Below, piece after piece: positions 1 through 6,234 of a stretch of 64,000 nt of DNA. This stretch comes from DATARH01 sp963705325 (GTDB taxonomy: Bacteria; Pseudomonadota; Alphaproteobacteria; ATCC43930; CGMCC-115725), in the NCBI GenBank assembly GCA_963705325.1, contig OY970069.1, forward strand, positions 62,001 through 126,000. The letters run 5' to 3'. Below the pieces are notes generated by a model, which worked only from the letters and a program-made list of their open reading frames with translations, made no database searches and had not been told where the DNA came from. Numbering within the stretch: position 1 is the first letter of the stretch; every line of letters begins with the position of its first letter. Both the position numbers and the translations under genes were made by a program.

Positions 1-587
1 AATTCAGCGAGGTCGAGGAACCGGTGCCGCCCGGCACCGTCGGCAGCTCGACCATGCCGCAAAAGCGCAACCCCAAGCTGTGCCAGGACATCATCGCCGC
101 GGCCGCCGAGATCAGGTCGATCGTGCCGCTCGCGTTGGAGGCGATGCAGACCGAGCACGAGGCCGACCGCACCACCAGCCTGATGATGGATTCGGCCGAG
201 AGCCGCGCCTGCATCGCCACCGGCGACATGCTGAGCCGGGTGGTCGAAATCTTCCGCGGGCTGACGCTGCACCCCGAGCGCATGCGCGCCAATCTCGACC
301 TCGGCGGCGGGCTCATCATGGCCGAAGCGGTGATGCTCGACCTCGGGGCGGCGATCGGCCGGCAGCACGCGCACGACGTCGTTTACAATTCGGCGATGGC
401 GGCGGCGGTCGAGAACAAATCGTTCGGCGACCTGCTCGCCGCCGATCCGCGCGTCACCGCGCATCTCGACAAGGCGGCGATCCAAAAGCTGCTCGACCCG
501 ACCGCCTATACCGGGCTGTGCGCGCAAATGGCGCGTGACGCGGCCACGCGGGCACGGGCGACAGCAAAGGCGCTGCGCGCCGGCTGA
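1..587 (+). CDS. Fumarase/adenylosuccinate lyase superfamily enzyme, C-terminal part
   Basis: The gene is open at the window edge; the reading frame is already open at base 3 and ends at 587. It contains the superfamily signature GSSTMPQKRNP, the flexible loop carrying the catalytic serine used in beta-elimination of fumarate-like products. About 170 residues of helical C-terminal domain follow (ADSL_C-like, with LDLGGGLIMAEAVMLDLG). The pattern fits the 3-carboxy-cis,cis-muconate cycloisomerase / adenylosuccinate lyase branch better than argininosuccinate lyase or fumarase, but the N-terminal substrate-binding region lies outside the window, so the substrate cannot be assigned. An internal ATG at 24 is part of this frame, not a real start. 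Confidence 0.85.
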   Translation, partial: FSEVEEPVPPGTVGSSTMPQKRNPKLCQDIIAAAAEIRSIVPLALEAMQTEHEADRTTSLMMDSAESRACIATGDMLSRVVEIFRGLTLHPERMRANLDLGGGLIMAEAVMLDLGAAIGRQHAHDVVYNSAMAAAVENKSFGDLLAADPRVTAHLDKAAIQKLLDPTAYTGLCAQMARDAATRARATAKALRAG

Positions 588-818
588 ACGGGGGCGCGGC
601 GGCGGCGCACAGGCTAGGCGCAAGACGCAGCCGACCAGCCTCGCGGCGTTCCAAACGCTCAGCTTCGGGTAGCAGCGGAGAGCGGTCGGAAGCAGCCGGA
701 GCAGCCTAAGGGTATAACGAATTCGCATCGGCAACACGGGGGTGTGCCGATGAGATATGTTCTCTATTTGTTCCGTTCAAGGGGCGTAGTAGGTCAGTCT
801 GAAAATTTTGGGCCGGGC

Positions 819-1094
819 CTACTGCGAAGGAATTTCTCGCAAAGGTACGAAGGGGCAGCCGTTATCGGCTGCAGCGCCTAGTCCGTACGGGCAAGGTGAA
901 AGACGGTGAGGCATTCCGACTGCGGGATATAAAACTCCATACCATGTCACGACGCCTGCTCCGACCAAGAGCAGAGAGCCTAGTGCTAGATTTGCCCAAA
1001 GCTTTCTGTAAGCGCGTTTTTTTATCGAGCCTCGCGCCCGCAAAAAAATTGCCGCAGATAATGCAATCAACATAACTGCGATGGTTAGTAGCAT
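819..1094 (-). CDS. Small two-span membrane protein, hypothetical
   Basis: This is a 91-residue ORF with two hydrophobic stretches: residues about 2-20 (TIAVMLIALSAAIFL) and about 34-56 (LALGSLLLVGAGVVTW). A basic loop (RARGSIKKRAYRK) lies between them, and the tail is polar and cysteine-containing. A GGAG element sits about 8 bases before the ATG. It lies just downstream of two other short minus-strand ORFs and could be transcribed with them. I recognise no family. The membrane pattern and ribosome binding site favour a real gene, but the surrounding region (588-818 and the IS remnant) is poorly coding and the call stays tentative. Confidence 0.4.
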   Translation of the reverse strand: MLLTIAVMLIALSAAIFLRARGSIKKRAYRKLWANLALGSLLLVGAGVVTWYGVLYPAVGMPHRLSPCPYGLGAAADNGCPFVPLREIPSQ

Positions 1095-1108
1095 CGCTAT
1101 CTCCGGTG

Positions 1109-1219
1109 CTACGCGGCGATCCCCGCTGGCTTGCTATACGACCCGCGCTTGCCCGGCTTTGGCTCCGTCGCTTCAAGCAATGCCACGATATCGCCCACTT
1201 CCTGCGGGCCTTTAGGCAT
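1109..1219 (-). pseudogene. Short ORF resembling a transposase C-terminal tail
   Basis: A 36-residue ORF contains DIVALLEATEPKPGKRGSY. This matches the usual C-terminal end of a transposase type common in alphaproteobacteria, where an LWS-x-x-DIVALIEA segment leads into a basic RG-x-Y-K tail. Its ATG overlaps the stop of the ORF at 1212-1400 and has a GAGGGG element upstream, so it might be translated. The simpler reading is a remnant of the same transposase whose preceding part is seen at 1410-1510, now separated from it by about 190 bases. Confidence 0.45.
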
Positions 1220-1400
1220 CACTTGCCCCCTCAGCTTCAAGCAGCTCGTCTATTGCGCGAATTTGGTTGGCAAGCTTAACCATCAGCGCGCGAGCCCAAG
1301 AACTGTCCGCCGGGAAGTGCACGCGGAGGATTTCCTCTTGTCGTTCTAAAACGGCCCGGGCCCTGGTCAATTCCTCTCGGTCGTGCTGCTCCACGCCCAT
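1212..1400 (-). CDS. Short charged helical ORF, hypothetical
   Basis: A 62-residue ORF starts at the ATG at 1400, with GAGG a few bases upstream. The sequence is strongly helical and charged (EELTRARAVLERQEEIL and VKLANQIRAIDELLEAE), consistent with a small coiled-coil protein. It sits exactly between two pieces that resemble consecutive parts of one transposase C-terminus. It is therefore either a small gene inserted into the element or cargo of a rearranged element. No family is recognised. Confidence 0.35.
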   Translation of the reverse strand: MGVEQHDREELTRARAVLERQEEILRVHFPADSSWARALMVKLANQIRAIDELLEAEGASDA

Positions 1401-1409
1401 AAGCCTCGC

Positions 1410-1510
1410 TGACCAAAGCCGATCCGTCACGCCAGCCTCCGTCGCTGGCCCCCGCCGTCTTATGGATGCGGACAAAGTCATAATAGGTCGTGAACAGCGC
1501 CAATCGAGTG
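1410..1510 (-). pseudogene. Decayed transposase fragment (IS remnant)
   Basis: Two reading frames on the minus strand carry consecutive parts of a transposase end. LALFTTYYDFVRIHKT lies at about 1503-1456 in one frame and PATEAGVTDRLWS at about 1448-1410 in the next. In intact relatives these read continuously as (YN)FVRIHKTLRVTPAMAAGVTDRLWS, so a small deletion plus frameshift is visible between them. No upstream DDE domain remains, because hemD ends at 1523. This is a dead fragment. Confidence 0.65.
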
Positions 1511-1522
1511 CGCGTAGGCTTC

Positions 1523-2344
1523 TTATGGAGCCTCGCTAGCCAGCGCATCGACGATGGCGTTGACCATCGGGCGCAGGTGGAAATTGCCGGGCGGAGCGAC
1601 CGCGACCGTGCCGCCGGCCGCCGCGATCGCCGCGGCGACAACCGGGCCGACCGCGGCGAGTTTGGTTTTGGCGAACCCCTCGGCGAGCGCGTCCTCGCAT
1701 TTATTGGCGCGGGCGACTTGGCTGAGCCGGCGCAGCTGCGGCGAGCTGGTAAAGGCGATGAGGTCGATCTCGCCCGCCGCCATCGCGCGGATCGCGTCGA
1801 GCACCCGCGTCTCGTCGGCGGCCGAAGCGTAGCTGTAAGGCAGGACGGGATCGACCTGCGCGCCGGCGCCGCGCAGGAAGTCGACGAGGCCTGGCGGCGC
1901 GTCGGGATAAAGCTGCACCGCAACTCGGCGCCCGCTCAGGCTCTCGTTCGACAGGGCGGCGATGATGCCCGCCGTGGTCGGCGGTTCGACCGGCAGCTCC
2001 GGCTTCAGGCCCAATTCGCGCAGCCGGCGGGCAGGTTTGGGACCACGGGCGATCTTGCGCACCCGGCCGAGCGCCACGATGAATTTTTCGGAGAGTCCGG
2101 TTGGCTCGGCAAGCTTGTTGAGGCGTTGCAGCCCCTCGCCGGTAAAGATGATGAAATCGTCCGGCGGATTGGCGATGAAGCGCTCGATCCAGGCGAGCAC
2201 CGGCGCCGGATCGGCGGCGTCGCGGATCGCCACCAGCGGGCAGCGCACCACCACGGCGCCGTGCTTTTCCAGCATGCCGGCGAGGAGCTCGATCTCGCGC
2301 GTCTCGGGGACGACGATCCGCCGCCCCGCCAGAGCACCGTCCAT
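1523..2344 (-). CDS. hemD: Uroporphyrinogen-III synthase family protein (HemD)
   Basis: The 273-residue protein has the two-domain HEM4 layout of uroporphyrinogen-III synthase, which inverts ring D and cyclises hydroxymethylbilane to uroporphyrinogen III, the precursor of haem, sirohaem and cobalamin. Visible family features are an N-terminal RRIVVPETREIELLAGMLE segment, a central IIFTGEGLQRL strand-loop and a C-terminal LIAFTSSPQLRRL plus LAAVGPVVAAAI region. The family diverges strongly in sequence, so the call rests on this pattern and length. It is the last gene of a minus-strand unit after a SUMT-like protein and a tiny membrane peptide. hemC is not adjacent, so it may be a second, pathway-specific copy rather than the housekeeping enzyme. 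Confidence 0.85.
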   Translation of the reverse strand: MDGALAGRRIVVPETREIELLAGMLEKHGAVVVRCPLVAIRDAADPAPVLAWIERFIANPPDDFIIFTGEGLQRLNKLAEPTGLSEKFIVALGRVRKIARGPKPARRLRELGLKPELPVEPPTTAGIIAALSNESLSGRRVAVQLYPDAPPGLVDFLRGAGAQVDPVLPYSYASAADETRVLDAIRAMAAGEIDLIAFTSSPQLRRLSQVARANKCEDALAEGFAKTKLAAVGPVVAAAIAAAGGTVAVAPPGNFHLRPMVNAIVDALASEAP

Positions 2345-2352
2345 ACCCTGCC

Positions 2353-2430
2353 TTAGTGGATGAGGCCTGCCGCCCAGAGAGCGCTCAATACTACCACGAG
2401 CACGGTCAATGTACCGGTGATCTCGCGCAT
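2353..2430 (-). CDS. 25-residue membrane peptide
   Basis: A very short ORF lies 13 bases after the SUMT-like gene and 8 bases before hemD, filling the gap of an otherwise tight operon. The translation is one hydrophobic helix (TGTLTVLVVVLSALWAAGLI) with a charged N-terminus (MRE) and a final His. Such one-helix peptides are common accessory subunits of membrane complexes, but I know of no named family that matches. Position and composition support it; its size makes it uncertain. Confidence 0.45.
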   Translation of the reverse strand: MREITGTLTVLVVVLSALWAAGLIH

Positions 2431-2443
2431 GACAAGGAAACGC

Positions 2444-3037
2444 TCAGCCGGCAAGCCCGTTGCCGGCGACCGCTTGAACTCGCGCGCCGCCAGGGCTGCC
2501 GACCCCGTCGACGATCACCGTGAGCCGTGCGTCCTGAGGGTAGGTGACGACCACCAGGTCGAGCCGGTCGAGCCTGGTATGGGTCGGCTCGCAAATGCCA
2601 TCGCGAAGCTCGCCGATCACGGTGATTGCGATCTCCCCCGCCGGCCGATTGCCCGCGACCTGCTCCGCCAGGCGTCGGATGCCGGCGACGCGGTCGCGCT
2701 GGGTTGCCGGGGCCGCGAGCATCCGCACGACGCTCCAGCCGTCGCACGCAAAGCGCACGCAGCGCGACAGAGACGCCTCGGGCGCGCCTTCCGCGGCGGC
2801 CTCGGCGTAGGTGCCCAGCGGCAGGGCGTCCGACAGCGTGCCCGCGAGCGCCCGGTCATAGACGACGACGTTGGCGCTGTCGACGACGTGCCGGGCCGGA
2901 TCCGACAGCGCGCCGCCGGGCGCGGTTTCGCTCAGCCAGAGCTGGCCCGGCTGGACGGTGGGCAAGTTCGACGTCTGGTGGCGCCGGGCGCCGGCGGGAC
3001 GAGACGAAGCGGCGGCGATGGTTTCGGTGAGGGACAC
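2444..3037 (-). CDS. SUMT-like protein lacking cofactor motifs (degenerate tetrapyrrole methylase)
   Basis: This 197-residue protein has a segment, LSDPARHVVDSANVVVYDRAL (residues about 41-61), that aligns with the start of uroporphyrinogen-III C-methyltransferase, where the family reads GAGPGDPxLLTLxAxxxLxxADVVVYD. The glycine-rich GxGPGDP loop is replaced by TAPGGA. The second SAM-binding motif (RLKGGDPxxFGRGGEE) is missing, and the chain is about 50 residues shorter than active enzymes such as CobA at 38096. The C-terminal half (AITVIGELRDGICEPTHTRLDRLDLVVVTYP) is unlike SUMT. I infer a non-catalytic or altered-function relative. It is the first gene of the unit ending in hemD and has an FNR-like site upstream. 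Confidence 0.6.
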   Translation of the reverse strand: MSLTETIAAASSRPAGARRHQTSNLPTVQPGQLWLSETAPGGALSDPARHVVDSANVVVYDRALAGTLSDALPLGTYAEAAAEGAPEASLSRCVRFACDGWSVVRMLAAPATQRDRVAGIRRLAEQVAGNRPAGEIAITVIGELRDGICEPTHTRLDRLDLVVVTYPQDARLTVIVDGVGSPGGARVQAVAGNGLAG

Positions 3038-3120
3038 GAACAGGCCTCCTTAGCGGTATTTGTCGAGCGCCCGCAAGCTGGCAAGCAAATCGGCGCTGTA
3101 GAAAACATATAATTCACATT

Positions 3121-3134
3121 TTGTAATGCGTCAA
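3121..3134 (-). promoter_or_regulatory. FNR/NnrR-family-like operator
   Basis: In an AT-rich stretch (about 3095-3175) lies TTGTA-ATGC-GTCAA. This keeps the TTG...CAA ends and 14-bp spacing of CRP/FNR-family sites (consensus TTGAT-N4-ATCAA; 7 of 10 positions match). Its centre is about 90 bp upstream of the SUMT-like gene and it could also serve a divergent transcript. Oxygen or nitric-oxide control of a tetrapyrrole unit would make sense, but this is a motif match only. Confidence 0.35.
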
Positions 3135-3229
3135 TGAACTTTATAAAACATCAAAATATTGTTTAATTAAGGCGCGAGATACGGCGTGGCGAACGCACAT
3201 CGCCGGTAAGACCGCGAAACCCGAAAAAA

Positions 3230-3361
3230 TCAGATGCCGGGCTTGGCGATGCCGAACAACAAGCCCAAAGGGAGGACGATCATCATCGTGAGGATCAGCA
3301 CGACGGCGAGCGCACGCTCCGCGCGCGACCACCTCCGCCAGTCTCTCGTCCAATCGCTCAT
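3230..3361 (-). CDS. 43-residue single-span membrane protein
   Basis: A short ORF with an aromatic, basic N-terminus (MSDWTRDWRRWSRAER) is followed by one transmembrane helix (ALAVVLILTMMIVLPLGLLFGI) and a short tail. The layout is typical of a real small inner-membrane protein with a positive-inside N-terminus. It precedes the SUMT-like/hemD unit on the same strand, separated from it by the AT-rich region with the FNR-like site. It resembles small subunits that accompany respiratory complexes, but no family can be named. Confidence 0.5.
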   Translation of the reverse strand: MSDWTRDWRRWSRAERALAVVLILTMMIVLPLGLLFGIAKPGI

Positions 3362-3551
3362 CGCACTAACAAACCACCCAAAACCGCCCTATACATATGA
3401 TAAGCTTTGCTTTCTAAATCATCTGTGAACGCACCGCCTGCGATGCATTGCCGCAGCCTTGCGCACCGCCGAACATCCCGTGAAAATCGTGCCAATCGCG
3501 GGAAGAGCCGCTCATGGCGGCCGCCGTCACCGACAACAGGGAAGGCACGCC

Positions 3552-3845
3552 ATGCCCACATATATCGCGCTGGCCAACTGGACCGATCAGGGCGCCCGGC
3601 AGGTCAAGGAATCGCCGAAGCGCGTCGAACTCGCGCGCAAGACGCTGAAGGAGATGGGCGGGGAATTCCGCTCCCTTTACATGACGATGGGCGATTACGA
3701 CCTCGTCTTTATCTACGAGGCGCCCGACGACGCAGTCGCCGCCCGCTTTACGCTGGTGCTCGGTCAGCTCGGCACAGTGCGCACGCGCACGCTGAAAGCC
3801 TTCCCCGAGGCGGCCTATCACGAGATCATCAATTCGCTGCGCTAG
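3552..3845 (+). CDS. GYD domain protein
   Basis: The 97-residue protein matches the GYD domain family: MPTYIALANWTDQGARQVKESPKR at the start, then the MGDYDLVFIYEAPDD core with the GDYD signature, ending in FPEAAYHEII. The fold is a small ferredoxin-like dimer, and the biochemical role is unknown. The start at 3552 is chosen over an upstream in-frame codon because family members begin with M-P/A-x-Y-I. It stands alone, about 130 bases before the CBS-pair gene. Confidence 0.85.
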   Translation: MPTYIALANWTDQGARQVKESPKRVELARKTLKEMGGEFRSLYMTMGDYDLVFIYEAPDDAVAARFTLVLGQLGTVRTRTLKAFPEAAYHEIINSLR

Positions 3846-3976
3846 CGGCAGCGATCGTTACCCAGCGGTTACACGTTTTCACTGGCGTAGGTGCGACATT
3901 TTGTCATAGGCTTCGCTTCCCCGGCGGATGCTTGCCGATCGGCTGCGGCGACATCCGCCCGAGATTGGAGCCCCCA

Positions 3977-4411
3977 ATGGACGTCAACACGATCCTACGC
4001 AACAAGGGCCGGTCGGTCGCGATGATCCACTCCGCCGCGACGATCGAGCGGGCCGTTGCGCTGCTGCGTATCAGAGGCATCGGCGCGCTGGTCGTCAGCA
4101 ATGACGGCGAGAGCGTCGACGGCATCATCTCGGAGCGCGACATTGTCGACGCCCTGTCGCTTTACGGCGGCGAGCTATTGGCGCTTCGAGTGGGCGAGGT
4201 GATGACCCGTCCGGTCGTGACCTGCACCCCCGACGACAGCGTCGCCGAGTTGATGGCGGAGATGACCAACCGGCGCATCCGTCACCTCCCGGTGGTGCGC
4301 GACGGCCACTTATGCGGCATCGTCAGTATCGGCGATGTGGTCAAAAGCCGGCTCGACGAAATCGAGCACGAAGCGCATTCGATGCGCGAATTCATCGCCG
4401 GCGCCGCCTGA
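3977..4411 (+). CDS. CBS-pair domain protein
   Basis: This 144-residue cytoplasmic protein is made of two CBS domains. The first is at about residues 8-65 (ATIERAVALLRIRGIGALVVSNDGESVDGIISERDIV). The second is at about 75-130 (VMTRPVVTCTPDDSVAELMAEMTNRRIRHLPVVRDGHLCGIVSIGDVV). Stand-alone CBS pairs bind adenosyl ligands such as AMP, ATP or SAM and act as energy or redox sensors. The ATG at 3977 follows a TTGGAG ribosome binding site. No partner enzyme is adjacent, so the target is unknown. Confidence 0.9.
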   Translation: MDVNTILRNKGRSVAMIHSAATIERAVALLRIRGIGALVVSNDGESVDGIISERDIVDALSLYGGELLALRVGEVMTRPVVTCTPDDSVAELMAEMTNRRIRHLPVVRDGHLCGIVSIGDVVKSRLDEIEHEAHSMREFIAGAA

Positions 4412-4415
4412 CCGT

Positions 4416-4817
4416 TCACACCACGCCGTCAAAGTGGCGGACGAGGGCGAAGATCGTCATGCCGAACGCCACGGCGGCGATCGGCAGCAGAATCTGCGCG
4501 GCGGCGACAGCTCCCCTCATCCGCCCCGTATGCGCGGCGAAGTCGCGGCCGAGCCACTCGCTCAATGAATTTGACTCGGCCGGATCGGCGTTGCCCACCC
4601 GGTGACGCCGGGCAATCAGCCCCAGGAGCAACGGCAAGCCGACGGCGACAACGATAAACATGCTGACGATCGCGAGCACCAGCGGGGTATAGCCGGCGCC
4701 GACAAATCCCCAGACCGAGACGATCAGCCAAACCGCCAACGCGACGATGATCGCACGGAGCTGAGGCGGCAGATCTTGCGATACGGGCTGATTCGGGCGG
4801 GGATCGCCGATCGTCAT
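4416..4817 (-). CDS. Three-span membrane protein, hypothetical
   Basis: The 133-residue protein has hydrophobic segments at about residues 22-45 (IIVALAVWLIVSVWGFVGAGY), 47-71 (PLVLAIVSMFIVVAVGLPLLLG) and 105-128 (GAVAAAQILLPIAAVAFGMTIF). A charged loop (RRHRVGNADPAESNSLSEWLGRD) separates the second and third. The start is uncertain: ATGs at 4823 and 4817 both open just before the conserved-looking part and neither has a strong ribosome binding site. It converges on the CBS gene, with stops 4 bases apart. No function can be assigned. Confidence 0.65.
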   Translation of the reverse strand: MTIGDPRPNQPVSQDLPPQLRAIIVALAVWLIVSVWGFVGAGYTPLVLAIVSMFIVVAVGLPLLLGLIARRHRVGNADPAESNSLSEWLGRDFAAHTGRMRGAVAAAQILLPIAAVAFGMTIFALVRHFDGVV

Positions 4818-4936
4818 GCCCATTGCAACAACCGCATTTAGAAGCGGTTCCTTCCGCCCGCCTGCGACATTTCCGCCGCCATTGCCCGGACCTGCGGCTT
4901 GCGGCTCAATGGCGCGGCAACCGGAAAAGGTCGGGG

Positions 4937-6157
4937 ATGAACAACCTTCTCGCAGATTTGCGCATCGTCGAGTTCTCGGCCTTTGTCGCCGCGCCATTGG
5001 GCGGCATGACGATGGCGCAATTCGGCGCCGAGGTGATCCGCATCGATCCGCTCGGCGGCGGCATCGACCATAACCGTTGGCCGGTCACCGATAGCGGCGC
5101 GAGCCTCTACTGGGCCGGTCTCAACAAGGCGAAGCGATCGGTCGCGTTGGCGCTCGACAAGCCCGAGGGACGCGAGCTGGCGAAAGCGATCGCCACCGCG
5201 CCCGGCCCGGGCGCCGGCATTGTCCTGACCAACCTGCCGCCGCTGCCCGGCCTCGACTATGCGAGCCTCAAGGCGGCGCGCGACGACATGATCATGCTGC
5301 GCCTGATCGGCAATCGTGACGGGTCGGCGGCGGTCGACTACACAGTCAACGCCGCGAGCGGCTTTCCGCTGGTGACGGGGCCCGGCGACGGTACCCCGGT
5401 CAACAACGTGCTGCCCGCCTGGGATGTCGCGACGGGGCTTTATCTGACGACAGCGCTGCTCGCCGCCGAGCGGCACCGCAGCCGCACCGGCGACGGCCAG
5501 GAAGTCGTCGCCGCGCTCGCCGATGTGATGCTCGCGATGGTCGGGCACCTTGGCTATATCGGCGACGTCCAGATCAACGGCCGCTCGCGTCCGGCACTCG
5601 GTAACGACCTTTACGGCAGCTTCGGCCGCGATTTCGCCACCAGGGATGGGCGCCGGGTGATGATCATCGCGCTGACCCCGCGGCAATGGCGCGCGCTCGG
5701 CCGCGCCACCGGCCTCGCCGACACCCTCGCCGCGATCGGGCCGCGGCTCGGCGTCGATCTCGACACCGAGGCAGGCCGGTTCGACGCGCGCGACACGATC
5801 GCCGCGATCGTCGCACCGTGGTGCGCAAGCAAAACCTTGGCCGAGATCGAGCAGGCCTTCGCCGGCAGCGGCGTGCTATGGGGGCCGTTCCAGGACTTCG
5901 CCACCCTGGTCAACCACGACCCGCGCTGCTCGACCGCGAACCCGCTTTTCGCCGAGGTCGAACAGCCGGGAATCGGCCGTTATCCGATGCCCGGACTGCC
6001 GCTTGATTTCTCGGCGGCGCCACGCCAGCCGACCCGCCCCGCGCCGCGCCTCGGCGAGCATACCGACGCGGTGCTGAGCGAAGTGCTCGGCTTGTCGGCG
6101 GCGGAAATCGGCCGGCTGCACGATACCGGCCTCGCCGCCGGCCCAGCGCCAATGTGA
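4937..6157 (+). CDS. mct: Class III CoA-transferase, 2-methylfumaryl-CoA isomerase (Mct)-like
   Basis: The 406-residue protein belongs to the CaiB/BaiF family (formyl-CoA transferase fold). It closely follows the Mct subgroup, which moves CoA within mesaconyl-CoA from C1 to C4 in the 3-hydroxypropionate bicycle. Shared Mct features are LRIVEFSAFVAAPLGGMTMAQ, an LYWAGLNKAKRS segment, VDYTVN, NNVLPAWDVATG, an LYGSFGRDF block and the end DFSAAP..PAPRLGEHTD. The length equals the Mct length. The start at 4937 has GGTCGGGG upstream. The usual partners (mcl, mch, meh) are not nearby, so the physiological substrate is inferred. Another racemase/transferase activity is possible. Confidence 0.75.
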   Translation: MNNLLADLRIVEFSAFVAAPLGGMTMAQFGAEVIRIDPLGGGIDHNRWPVTDSGASLYWAGLNKAKRSVALALDKPEGRELAKAIATAPGPGAGIVLTNLPPLPGLDYASLKAARDDMIMLRLIGNRDGSAAVDYTVNAASGFPLVTGPGDGTPVNNVLPAWDVATGLYLTTALLAAERHRSRTGDGQEVVAALADVMLAMVGHLGYIGDVQINGRSRPALGNDLYGSFGRDFATRDGRRVMIIALTPRQWRALGRATGLADTLAAIGPRLGVDLDTEAGRFDARDTIAAIVAPWCASKTLAEIEQAFAGSGVLWGPFQDFATLVNHDPRCSTANPLFAEVEQPGIGRYPMPGLPLDFSAAPRQPTRPAPRLGEHTDAVLSEVLGLSAAEIGRLHDTGLAAGPAPM

Positions 6158-6189
6158 GACAGTTCACATTAGCCCTTTGGTTGCGTGCC

Positions 6190-6195
6190 TATAAT
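6190..6195 (+). promoter_or_regulatory. Likely -10 element of the cyclase gene
   Basis: A perfect TATAAT lies about 40 bases before the cyclase ATG at 6235, in the short gap after the CoA-transferase. No convincing -35 box sits at standard spacing, so this is a plausible but unproven promoter separating the two genes. Confidence 0.35.
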
Positions 6196-6234
6196 AGTCC
6201 TGTTGATCGGCCCTTGCCGCGCGAGGTGTGATCG

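Noticed and set aside
588..818. Search for genes or RNA in the gap after the lyase
   Set aside because: Only short shadow frames and no hairpin with T-run, tRNA or conserved leader pattern could be seen.
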